From Mycobacterium kansasii ATCC 12478 (lineage in GTDB: Bacteria > Actinomycetota > Actinomycetes > Mycobacteriales > Mycobacteriaceae), in assembly GCF_000157895.3 (NCBI RefSeq), contig NC_022663.1, positions 4,340,001 through 4,404,000 of the forward strand: a DNA stretch of 64,000 bases, given 5' to 3'. Shown piece after piece: positions 8,289 to 16,176 of this stretch. Positions within the stretch are counted from its first letter, which is position 1. The number at the start of each line of letters is the position of its first letter. Below the pieces are notes generated by a model that was given only the letters and a program-made list of their open reading frames with translations, was not told where the DNA came from and did not search any database. A program made the translations under genes and the position numbers.

Positions 8289-9449
8289 CTAAACGGTGGC
8301 GCGAAACCGCGCGGCCTCGGCCCGGCCGATAACCACCCGCATGATTTCGTTGGTTCCTTCCAGAATTCGATGCACCCGCAGGTCGCGGACGATCTTCTCC
8401 AGACCATACTCGCGCAGGTAGCCGTACCCGCCGTGGAGTTGCAGCGCCTTGTCGGCCACCTCGAAGCAGGTGTCGGTGACATAGCGCTTGGCCATCGCGC
8501 ACAGCTCGACCTTGTCGGCGGCGTCGCAGTCGAGCGCACTCGCGGCCCGCCACAACAACATTCGCGACGTTTCCAGCCCGGTGGCCATGTCGGCCAGGGT
8601 GAACCGGACGGTGGGCTCGTCCAGGAGGCTGGCGCCGAACGCGTGTCGCTCGCGAACATATACGCCGGCCTTGTCGAAAGCGGCCTGCGCGCCGCCCAGC
8701 GAACACGCCGCGATGTTGAGCCGGCCGCCGTTGAGACCGTTCATCGCGATGCCGAAGCCGGCGCCCTCCCCGTCGGCGCCACCCAGCATGGCGTCGGCGG
8801 GCACCCGGACGCCGTCCAGGATCACCTGGGCGGTCGGTTGCGCGTGCCAGCCCATCTTCTCTTCCAGGGCACCGAAACTCAGCCCAGCAGTTCCCTTTTC
8901 GATCACGAAGGCCGATATGCCGCGCGGGCCGTCCGCACCGGTGCGGGCCATCACCACGTACACGTCCGAGGCTCCCGCGCCGGAAATGAACTGCTTGACG
9001 CCATCGAGCACATAGTCTGAACCGTGCTGGACAGCGCGGGTGCCCAGCGCACTGGCGTCCGACCCGGCGTCGGGCTCGGTCAGGCAATAGCTGGCGATGA
9101 CGTCCATGGTGGCCAGCCGCGGTATCCAATCCTTGCGTTGTTCGTCGGTACCGAAGCTGTCGATCATCCACGCGCACATGTTGTGGATGGACAGGAACGC
9201 GGCGGTGACCGGGTCGGCGATCGCCAACTGCTCGAAGATGCGCACCCCGTCGAGCCGGCGCAGCCCGCTGCCGCCCACGTCGTCGCGGCAGTAGATGGCG
9301 GCCATCCCGAGTTCGGCGGCCTCACGCAGCACGTCCACCGGGAAGTGGTTGCTGGCGTCCCATTCCAGAGCGTATGGGGCAAGGCGCTTTTCGGCGAAGG
9401 CGGCCGCCGTCTCGGTGATCACCCGCTCGTCGTCGTTGAGGTTAAACAT
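8289..9449 (-). CDS. fadE9: Acyl-CoA dehydrogenase FadE9 (isobutyryl-CoA dehydrogenase type)
   Basis: This 386-residue flavoprotein has the acyl-CoA dehydrogenase signature AYCLTEPDAGSD-like block (written ASYCLTEPDAGSD) in the middle and the C-terminal LHGGYGYLREYGLEKIVRDL. The catalytic Glu is in RILEGTNEIMR near the end. Placed between mmsA and mmsB, it most likely oxidises isobutyryl-CoA to methacrylyl-CoA in valine degradation, as inferred for Rv0752c. The ATG at 9449 follows the mmsA stop by 12 bases. The full length is normal for the family. Confidence 0.92.
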   Translation of the reverse strand: MFNLNDDERVITETAAAFAEKRLAPYALEWDASNHFPVDVLREAAELGMAAIYCRDDVGGSGLRRLDGVRIFEQLAIADPVTAAFLSIHNMCAWMIDSFGTDEQRKDWIPRLATMDVIASYCLTEPDAGSDASALGTRAVQHGSDYVLDGVKQFISGAGASDVYVVMARTGADGPRGISAFVIEKGTAGLSFGALEEKMGWHAQPTAQVILDGVRVPADAMLGGADGEGAGFGIAMNGLNGGRLNIAACSLGGAQAAFDKAGVYVRERHAFGASLLDEPTVRFTLADMATGLETSRMLLWRAASALDCDAADKVELCAMAKRYVTDTCFEVADKALQLHGGYGYLREYGLEKIVRDLRVHRILEGTNEIMRVVIGRAEAARFRATV

Positions 9450-9461
9450 GGCGCCTACTGC

Positions 9462-10982
9462 CTACTGCATCGTCGGGATGACGAACTCGGCACCGTCCTT
9501 GATGCCCGACGGCCAGCGCGAGGTGACGGTCTTGACCTTGGTATAGAACTGGATCGACGTCGGGCCGTGCTGGTTGAGATCGCCGAACCCGGAGCGTTTC
9601 CAGCCGCCGAAGGTGTGATAGGCCACCGGGACCGGGATCGGAACATTGATACCGACCATGCCCACCTGAACCCGCGAGACGAAGTCGCGAGCGGTGTCAC
9701 CGTCGCGGGTGAAGATTGCCACCCCATTGCCGTATTCGTGCTCCGACGGCAGACGCAGGGCTTCCTCGTAGTTGTGGGCGCGCACCATGCACAGCACCGG
9801 CCCGAAGATCTCATCGGTGTAGATCGACATCTCCGGGGTGACGTGGTCGAAGAGCGTCGGTCCGATGAAGAAGCCGCCTTCCAAGTTGGCATCACCGAAA
9901 GTCAGGTCGTCGCTGGCCCGTTCGCGGCCGTCGATGACGATCTCGGCGCCGGCCTGGACGCCTTGGTTGATGTAGTCGCGCACCCGGGTCAGTGCGGCCT
10001 CGGTGACCAGCGGGCCATAGTCGGCCTTGGGGTCCAGGCTGTGACCGACCCGCAGGTTGTTGATCCGCTCGATCAGCCTGGCGCGCAACCGTTCCGCGGT
10101 CTGCTCGCCGACCGGGACCGCGACGCTGATCGCCATGCAGCGTTCGCCGGCGCTGCCGTAGCCGGCGCCGATCAGCGCGTCGACCGCCTGGTCGAGGTCC
10201 GCGTCGGGCATCACGATCATGTGGTTCTTGGCGCCGCCGAAGCATTGCGAGCGCTTGCCGGTCGCGGCGGCGCCGGCGTAGATGTACTGGGCGATGTCGG
10301 AGCTGCCGACGAAGCCGACCGCCTTGATGTCGGGGTGATTCAGGATGGCGTCGACGGCTTCCTTGTCGCCGTGCACGACCTGGAACACGCCGGGAGGCAG
10401 GCCGGCTTCGGCGAACAGTTCGGCCAGCCGTACCGGTACTGACGGGTCACGCTCACTTGGCTTGAGCAGGAAGGCATTTCCGCAGGCGAGGGCCGGACCG
10501 GCCTTCCACAGCGGGATCATTGCCGGGAAGTTGAACGGGGTGATGCCGGCGACCACGCCGAGGGGCTGGCGCAGCGAGTAGACGTCGATGCCCGGACCGG
10601 CGCCCTCGGTGTACTCGCCCTTGAGCAGATGGGGGATCCCGAGGCAGAACTCGATCACCTCGATGCCGCGCTGAATGTCGCCCGCGGCGTCGGCCAGCGT
10701 CTTGCCGTGTTCGAGTGAGAGTAGTTCGGCCAGTTCGTCGTTGTGGTCGTTGACCAGCTCGATGAACCGCATCAGCACCCGCGCGCGGCGTTGCGGATTC
10801 CATGCGGCCCAGCCTTTTTGGGCCTCGACCGCCGATGCCACCGCGGCGTCGACGTCGGCTTGGCCGGCCATCGGCACTTTCGCCTGGACCTGGCCGGTGT
10901 TTGGGTCGAAGACGTCGGCAGTGCGGGTGGACTGGCCGGTGGTGCGCTGGCCGTCGATGAAATGCGGAATGTGTGTGGTCAT
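9462..10982 (-). CDS. mmsA: Methylmalonate-semialdehyde dehydrogenase (CoA-acylating)
   Basis: This 506-residue aldehyde dehydrogenase converts methylmalonate semialdehyde to propionyl-CoA with NAD and CoA, the last step of valine and thymine catabolism. Motifs include ITPFNFPAMIPLWK, VGFVGSSDIAQYIY and the nucleophile Cys in GSAGERCMAISVAV. It is close to Rv0753c. The ATG at 10982 is chosen because the protein then begins MTTHIPHFIDG, matching the M. tuberculosis start; an upstream codon at 11006 adds eight residues with no support. It is the first gene of mmsA-fadE9-mmsB. A palindrome at 11020-11035 lies just before it. Confidence 0.95.
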   Translation of the reverse strand: MTTHIPHFIDGQRTTGQSTRTADVFDPNTGQVQAKVPMAGQADVDAAVASAVEAQKGWAAWNPQRRARVLMRFIELVNDHNDELAELLSLEHGKTLADAAGDIQRGIEVIEFCLGIPHLLKGEYTEGAGPGIDVYSLRQPLGVVAGITPFNFPAMIPLWKAGPALACGNAFLLKPSERDPSVPVRLAELFAEAGLPPGVFQVVHGDKEAVDAILNHPDIKAVGFVGSSDIAQYIYAGAAATGKRSQCFGGAKNHMIVMPDADLDQAVDALIGAGYGSAGERCMAISVAVPVGEQTAERLRARLIERINNLRVGHSLDPKADYGPLVTEAALTRVRDYINQGVQAGAEIVIDGRERASDDLTFGDANLEGGFFIGPTLFDHVTPEMSIYTDEIFGPVLCMVRAHNYEEALRLPSEHEYGNGVAIFTRDGDTARDFVSRVQVGMVGINVPIPVPVAYHTFGGWKRSGFGDLNQHGPTSIQFYTKVKTVTSRWPSGIKDGAEFVIPTMQ

Positions 10983-11019
10983 GGCTTGTCCCGTAGAGGT
11001 CGGCAAAGGGGATCCAGAT

Positions 11020-11035
11020 ACTTGGATATCCTAGT
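11020..11035. promoter_or_regulatory. 16-bp near-perfect palindrome upstream of mmsA, likely operator
   Basis: ACTTGGATATCCTAGT is an inverted repeat centred on GATATC with one mismatched pair. It lies 38 bases before the mmsA start and 6 bases before the divergent gene at 11041, where a repressor would block transcription. The binding protein is unknown; a regulator of the TetR, GntR or MarR type is plausible. Confidence 0.5.
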
Positions 11036-11040
11036 AAATA

Positions 11041-12603
11041 GTGTTCAGCGTTGGCAAGTCGGCGCCGGCCGTGATGCGAGAACTGCGAGGCTGGGTGCGG
11101 GACGCCACTCCGGCCGTTGTGCTGTCCCTGCTGCCGGCCGGGCTTCTCGGCCCGCTGACCTCGTCGCTGTCCACTAGTCCACGGCCCCAGCTGCACCTGG
11201 CGATCGGGATCGGCGTGCGCGCCCTGACGATGGCCGCGACCATGATCGCGGCGTTCAGCGGGGCGCCAGTGGGATGGGTCCTGGCCCTGGCGGCCGTCGA
11301 CTCGGCGATGTCAGCTGCCGTGCGGCCGCTGCACGGCGCGCTGGCCGTGCGGCTCGCCGACACCGCCGCCGAGGCGGCCGCCGCCAATGCCGTGACCGGC
11401 TTGATCATTAGCGGCAGTGCGCTGGCAGGGCCGGCGCTGGCTGGGCTTGCGCTCAGACAGATGGGCATCGGCTGGGCTTTCGGCTTCCCGGCGGCCACCT
11501 TCGCTGTCGGGGCCGTCACGGCGCTGCTGATCCGGGTGCCGCACGCCGACAATGCCCAGGGCGGCGGGTCGCGGCCTTCCCGGGGGTCCGCGCAATCGCA
11601 GCTGCGTGCGCTGGGCGCCGGATTCCGCGCGATCGCCGCAAGCCGGCCGGCCAGCGCGGCCACCATCCTGTTCGTCGTGAACGTGACGGTGCTCGGCGTA
11701 TGGCTGGTCGCAGCGCCTCGGTGGCCAAGGAACGCTTGGGGTTGGGCAGGGCCGGCGTCACCACGCTGATGACGCTCTACGGCACCGGTGGCCTGCTCGG
11801 CGGCCTGGCGACGATGTCGATCGTCGGGCGGCGGGGGCTGGCCCGCGTGCTTGCGGGAGCGATGCTGGCCGGCGCGGTGACGGTCGCCGGCCTTGGGGCC
11901 GTCCGCCTGCCCGCGCTTGGTCTGGTCCTGGCCGGCGGCTTGGGCGGGGCCGCCGCCGTGTGCTGCGCCATCGCGCCAACGCTGGTGCAGCGCAGCGTCA
12001 CTCGCACAACGATGGTGCCCGCGACGGCAAGCCTGCAGAGCATGTATGTGGTGGGGATGGCCGTTGGCGCCATGATCGCGCCAGTGCTCATCAACCCGAT
12101 CGGGTTACCGGGCGCACTGGGCATCTTCGCGGGCTCGGCGGCAATGATCATGCTGCTGGCCGCGCCGGGGCTACGCGGCGCCGACGAGCTGAGCGCCGAG
12201 GACGCCGCCAAACTGGCCATCATCCGGGCCACGCCGACCCTGGCCGTACTACCCGCGCTGGCCCTCGAACAGGTCGCCCGGGCGGCGTCGCACCTGAAGG
12301 TGCTGCGGGGTTGTGAGGTCGTTCGACAGGGAGATCCCGGCGACCGGTTCTACATGATCGCAGCGGGCCTGGCCGACGTCACCGTGGACGGCCGCCGGGT
12401 GGCGACGCTGGGACCCGGCGGAAGTTTCGGCGAGATCGCCCTGCTGCACGACGTACCGCGGTCGGCCACCGTGACGGCGCGCGAAGACCTCGCTGGCGAT
12501 CCTGCGCGACGTTCCGCGCACCGCCACGGTGCGAGCAGTCGGCGATACCACGCTGTTGGCCGTGGATCGGGAGGCGTTCCAGCGCGCACGACAAGCGGGG
12601 TAG
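11041..12603 (+). pseudogene. MFS transporter fused to cyclic-nucleotide-binding domain, two frameshifts
   Basis: The remains encode a major facilitator-like membrane protein (helices from PAVVLSLLPAGLL to AGSAAMIMLLAAPGL) followed by a cNMP-binding-like domain (VVRQGDPGDRFYMIAAG, LGPGGSFGEIALLHDVPR). The reading frame breaks near 11712, between GVWLVAA and SVAKERLGLG, and again near 12490. At the second break a 58-base offset duplication is visible: HDVPRSATVTA is followed in another frame by RDVPRTATVRAVGD, then AVDREAF and the stop at 12601. Since 58 is not a multiple of 3, the duplication itself shifts the frame. The whole would be about 520 residues. Sequencing error could explain one break but hardly both. 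Confidence 0.75.
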
Positions 12604-12652
12604 TCGAGCGTCCGCCGGAGCCATTGCGGACCCCCACCGGCCGGCACCTCGG

Positions 12653-12680
12653 TGAACCGAACTGGACGCGGCTTCGTCAT
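12653..12680 (+). promoter_or_regulatory. ECF-type promoter, SigL/SigM-like (TGAACC-N16-CGTCAT)
   Basis: TGAACC (12653-12658) and CGTCAT (12675-12680) are 16 bases apart. The upstream box equals that of SigL, while the CGTCA core fits the CGTCR of SigM. It precedes the FAD monooxygenase gene by about 85 bases. The assignment to one sigma factor is uncertain. Confidence 0.45.
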
Positions 12681-12765
12681 TCGGGATGAGGGCATTCCAC
12701 CGGTTGAACGGACGCATGCTGATGACTCTTGGGCACCGACGACACACCGGGGCGAAGGCGGATCG

Positions 12766-13968
12766 GTGACGCTTCGCATTGTCGTCGTCGGCGCCGGTGT
12801 CGGCGGACTGTCCATTGCGCGGGGGCTCCTGCGCGACGGGCATGACGTAACCGTGTTCGAACGGCGGCCCGACGCGCAGCCGGGTGGCGGTGCCGTCACC
12901 ATCTGGTCCAACGGCGCTACGGTGCTGCGGCAGCTGGGCATCGACATGGACGGCGCCGGCCAATTGCTTTCCGCCGTACGGGTGCTCACGTCCACGGGTC
13001 ACCGGCTCGCGACGCTGGACGTGGCCGCGATGGCGCGGCGGCTGGGCGCCCCGGTGCGGATGGTCCCACGCCGTACCCTGGTTGAGCGGCTACTGAAAGG
13101 CTTTCCGGCCGAACGCATCTGCTATAACGCCTGCGTGGTCGAAGTGGTCGGTGGCGGCACTGGCGACGATGGCGCGCGGGTCGAATTCCACGACGGCAGC
13201 TCGGTCGAAGCGGATCTGCTGATCGGCGCTGACGGCCTGCACTCGACGGTGAGAGACATCGTCGTCGGCGCCCGGCACGCGACGCCGACCGGTTGGTGTA
13301 GCTGGCAGGGTCTGGTCGCACTGCCGGACCTCGCCGACACGCAGGTCGCGCAGGTCGTCATCGGCGACCGCGGAAACACCGGCCTGTGGCCCGCCGGCGG
13401 CTGCGATGTGCAGTGGTGGTTCGACCTGCCGTGGTCGTACGACTTCGTCAGGCCGCAACGTCCGATCGACCTGATCCGCGCCACGTTCGCCGGATGGTCC
13501 GGTTCGGTCGATCGAGTACTGGCGACGTTGACCGATGACGATCTGCTCCATTCGCCGTACCCGCACTTCCGCCATCCCATTCCGCCTCCGGGCCGTGGCG
13601 CGGTGACATTGCTCGGCGACGCCGCACACGCGATGCCGCCCACCCTCGCACAGGGTGCCAATCAGGCGCTGCTCGACACGATGGTGTTGCGCAAAGCGCT
13701 GTGGGACCTCGACCGCGGCGATGTGGCGGGAGCGCTGCGCTGGTACGAGAAGACCAGGCGCCGCAAGGTCATGGCGGTGTCGAGGGTGGCGTCGCTACCG
13801 GTGTCGCATCGTGAATCGGTGCTCAGGCCGGCGGCGATGCTCTCCGACCGGCTCCATACCTGGTTACTGACAACGTTTTTGAGTAGGACAAGTCATCGCC
13901 GGATGTCCACGCAGATCACCAAGGACCTCGACACCGCGCCGGCCGCCGCGTCGTGTGAAGCGCGATGA
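12766..13968 (+). CDS. FAD-dependent monooxygenase (PHBH fold)
   Basis: This protein of about 400 residues has the three motifs of flavin aromatic hydroxylases: the Rossmann GxGxxG in VVVGAGVGGLSIARGL, the DG motif in LIGADGLHSTVRD, and the GD motif in LLGDAAHAMPPTLAQGANQ. Such enzymes use NAD(P)H and O2 to hydroxylate or epoxidise small molecules. The GTG at 12766 is preferred because the FAD motif then starts a few residues in; an earlier start at 12652 would add a 38-residue tail without features. It overlaps the next gene by 4 bases and heads a short operon with a membrane protein and a methyltransferase. The substrate is unknown. Confidence 0.85.
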   Translation: MTLRIVVVGAGVGGLSIARGLLRDGHDVTVFERRPDAQPGGGAVTIWSNGATVLRQLGIDMDGAGQLLSAVRVLTSTGHRLATLDVAAMARRLGAPVRMVPRRTLVERLLKGFPAERICYNACVVEVVGGGTGDDGARVEFHDGSSVEADLLIGADGLHSTVRDIVVGARHATPTGWCSWQGLVALPDLADTQVAQVVIGDRGNTGLWPAGGCDVQWWFDLPWSYDFVRPQRPIDLIRATFAGWSGSVDRVLATLTDDDLLHSPYPHFRHPIPPPGRGAVTLLGDAAHAMPPTLAQGANQALLDTMVLRKALWDLDRGDVAGALRWYEKTRRRKVMAVSRVASLPVSHRESVLRPAAMLSDRLHTWLLTTFLSRTSHRRMSTQITKDLDTAPAAASCEAR

Positions 13969-14558
13969 ACGCCGACGACCCGGTACTGGTACGAGGCGCG
14001 ATCGATGCGCCCTCGCGCTGGCTGTGGCTGTTCAAATGGTGCGTACTGGCCGTCCCGCACTACCCGGTCTTGATATTGCTGTACGTGGTGTATCCGGTGC
14101 TGACCGTCGTGGCCGGCGTCGCGATCCTCTTCACCGGACGGTATCCGCGCCCCATCTTCGACTTCAACGTCGGGGTGCTGCGCTGGTCCTGGCGGGTCAT
14201 GAATTACCGCTTTCCGATGAACAGCACCGACAGGTACCCGCCCTTCACGCTCGCGCCTCGGCCCGGGTACCCGGGTGATCTCGAGGTGAGTTATCCGCAG
14301 CGGCTGGGGAAAACGCGGGTGCTGGTCAAGTGGTGGCTGTTGGGACTCCCGCAGATACTGCTGTGCTGGGCGATGGAGCCGCTGCTGCAGGCGCTGTGCG
14401 TGGTTTCGGCGGTGTGGTTGTTGTGCACCGGGGTAACCCATCGGGGCATGTTCGACCTGCTGATGGGCATCGTCCGGTGGCGATACCGAGTGGCGGTGTA
14501 CGTTTCGTTGATGCGAGACGAGTATCCGCCGTTCCGACTCGACCAAGGTGGTAGCTGA
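13965..14558 (+). CDS. DUF4389 membrane protein
   Basis: This 197-residue membrane protein has two related halves, each with a hydrophobic region (about residues 25-60 and 125-155) followed by an R-W-x-Y/W-R motif and a tyrosine-rich block ending in YPPF: RWSWRVMNYRFPM then DRYPPF, and RWRYRVAVYVSLMRDEYPPF. This internal repeat is the hallmark of DUF4389. Its role is unknown. Start ATG 13965 overlaps the stop of the FAD monooxygenase (ATGA), so the two are translationally coupled and probably work in one pathway at the membrane. Confidence 0.8.
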   Translation: MNADDPVLVRGAIDAPSRWLWLFKWCVLAVPHYPVLILLYVVYPVLTVVAGVAILFTGRYPRPIFDFNVGVLRWSWRVMNYRFPMNSTDRYPPFTLAPRPGYPGDLEVSYPQRLGKTRVLVKWWLLGLPQILLCWAMEPLLQALCVVSAVWLLCTGVTHRGMFDLLMGIVRWRYRVAVYVSLMRDEYPPFRLDQGGS

Positions 14559-14572
14559 CGCGCGGTAATTCG

Positions 14573-15181
14573 TTGTTTCCGTACGTGTATCGATTCGGTA
14601 TGCCGCTCTTCGACCGGACGTTCTACAACCGGTATCGGCGAGCGGCGATGAGTCACGCGGCCGGGCGATTGCTGATGGTCGGTGTCGGTCCCGGAACCGA
14701 TTTGAAGTTCATTCCGCCCGCGGTGACATCGGTCGCCGCCGTCGAGCCGGTGGCGACCTTCAGGCGGATGGCATCCGCGCTGGCGCGCCGCCACGGCATC
14801 GCCGTCGATATCGTCGACGGGGCCGGTGAGTCAATTCCCTTCCCGGACGACAGTTTCGACTCGGTACACATCGGCTTGGTGCTGTGCTCGGTCGACGACG
14901 TGGCCGCCACCCTCGCCGAGATCCGGCGGGTGCTGGTACCGGCGGGCAAGTTGGTGGTGCTCGAGCACGTCCGCGGTGCAGGCACGATGGGCCGGTTTCA
15001 GGACCTGATCGCCCGGCCCTGGTCGCGGCTGGCGTCCGGCTGCGAACCGAACCGCCGAACGATCGACGCCATTGCCGCGGCCGGATTCGACACCAGCGGA
15101 CTGCGCAGCATTCCGCGGACCCTGGTGCCGCCGCCCTGCACACCTCATCTGCAAGGATTTGCCACCCTGGTCGACGAATAA
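14573..15181 (+). CDS. Class I SAM-dependent methyltransferase (UbiE/Methyltransf_11 type)
   Basis: This 202-residue protein has the SAM-binding motif I LLMVGVGPGTDLKFIPP, an acidic residue in AAVEPVATF, motif II-like SIPFPDDSFDSVHIGLVLCSV and a later block RVLVPAGKLVVLEHVRG. These fit small-molecule or lipid methyltransferases. The start is taken as TTG 14573; an in-frame ATG lies at 14600, so the N-terminus is uncertain by nine residues. It lies 14 bases after the DUF4389 gene and is likely the last gene of the FAD-monooxygenase operon. No substrate can be inferred. Confidence 0.82.
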   Translation: MFPYVYRFGMPLFDRTFYNRYRRAAMSHAAGRLLMVGVGPGTDLKFIPPAVTSVAAVEPVATFRRMASALARRHGIAVDIVDGAGESIPFPDDSFDSVHIGLVLCSVDDVAATLAEIRRVLVPAGKLVVLEHVRGAGTMGRFQDLIARPWSRLASGCEPNRRTIDAIAAAGFDTSGLRSIPRTLVPPPCTPHLQGFATLVDE

Positions 15182-15217
15182 TGCCGCAAATTTATTGTCG
15201 CATCTTGAGCATTTCGC

Positions 15218-15247
15218 TTGACAGGGTATAAAATCAAGTCCTAATTT
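15218..15247 (+). promoter_or_regulatory. SigA-type promoter of the PPE gene (TTGACA-N18-TAATTT)
   Basis: A perfect -35 box TTGACA (15218-15223) is followed after 18 bases by TAATTT (15242-15247). The surrounding 120 bases are clearly AT-rich compared with the flanks. It would start transcription about 50 bases before the PPE start codon. Confidence 0.6.
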
Positions 15248-15302
15248 CTCGGCGCGGGGGTAGTCGCCGGAATACCCAGCGACAAAAAAGGGGTTGGTGA
15301 TC

Positions 15303-16166
15303 ATGAATTTCTCCGTGTTACCGCCGGAGGTCAATTCGGCGCGGCTCTTTTCGGGTGCCGGTTCGGCCCCAATGGTGGCAGCCGCCGCGGCCTGGAATGG
15401 ATTGGCAGACGAATTGGCCGGTGCGGCGGCGTCGTTTTCCTCGGTGACGTCGGAGCTGCTTTGCCAGGCGTGGCAGGGTCCGGCGTCCGCGGCGATGGCG
15501 TCAGCGGCGGCGCCCTATACGGAGATGCTGAGCGCAGCGGCGGGCCGGGCGACGGGAGCGGCCGTGCAGGCGCAGGCGGTGGCCGACGCGTTCGAGGGTG
15601 CGCGGGCGGCGACGATCCATCCGCTGGCCGTCGCGGCCAACCGGAACGGGTTGGTGCAGTTGATTTTGTCGAATTTCTTCGGGCAGAACGCTCCGTCGAT
15701 CGCAGCCGTCGAGTCCGAGTACGAGGAGATGTGGGCTCAGGATGTGGCGGCGATGGCGGGCTATCATGCCGGTGCATCGGCGGCGGCAGCGCAGCTGGAC
15801 CCGTGGCTGCAATCGCTGCACGACCTGGCAAGCCGGCTCGCCGCGGCGCTGGGTCTCAGCCCGGTCACCAATCCCGTGGCCGGCGACCCCGATTTCATGA
15901 GTCAAACCACCAATTTCGGCTTGTTCACCAGCACGGCTCTTGCTGACCCTGACGACAATAATTTCGTCGGACTTGTTATTTCGAGTCCGCTCTTCACTAA
16001 TACATTGACTTCCGGGTTTGAGTCCACATTAGGCTTGGGGGCGCCCGGGCAGACGATAAACACCTTCCAAAGCCCGGTATTGCCGTTCTTGAACAGCTCG
16101 CTAGCCCTTCCTGTCACGGATCCCTTGGCGCCTTTGTTTACCGCGCTTCTTCCCCTTGGTTTCTGA
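15303..16166 (+). CDS. Short PPE-family protein
   Basis: This 287-residue PPE protein starts with NFSVLPPEVNSARLF (Pro-Pro-Glu at residues 7-9) and carries the WxG-type turn AWQGPAS, then the conserved FFGQNAPSIAAVESEYEEMWAQD block. The PPE domain covers about 175 residues and the remaining 110 hold no SVP or NxGxGNxG repeats. PPE proteins are exported by type VII systems, normally paired with a PE protein; no PE gene is next to it. The start ATG 15303 matches the family; GTG 15294 would add three residues. It stands alone between the methyltransferase and the convergent ABC permease gene. Confidence 0.92.
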   Translation: MNFSVLPPEVNSARLFSGAGSAPMVAAAAAWNGLADELAGAAASFSSVTSELLCQAWQGPASAAMASAAAPYTEMLSAAAGRATGAAVQAQAVADAFEGARAATIHPLAVAANRNGLVQLILSNFFGQNAPSIAAVESEYEEMWAQDVAAMAGYHAGASAAAAQLDPWLQSLHDLASRLAAALGLSPVTNPVAGDPDFMSQTTNFGLFTSTALADPDDNNFVGLVISSPLFTNTLTSGFESTLGLGAPGQTINTFQSPVLPFLNSSLALPVTDPLAPLFTALLPLGF

Positions 16167-16176
16167 CCATTCGAGA

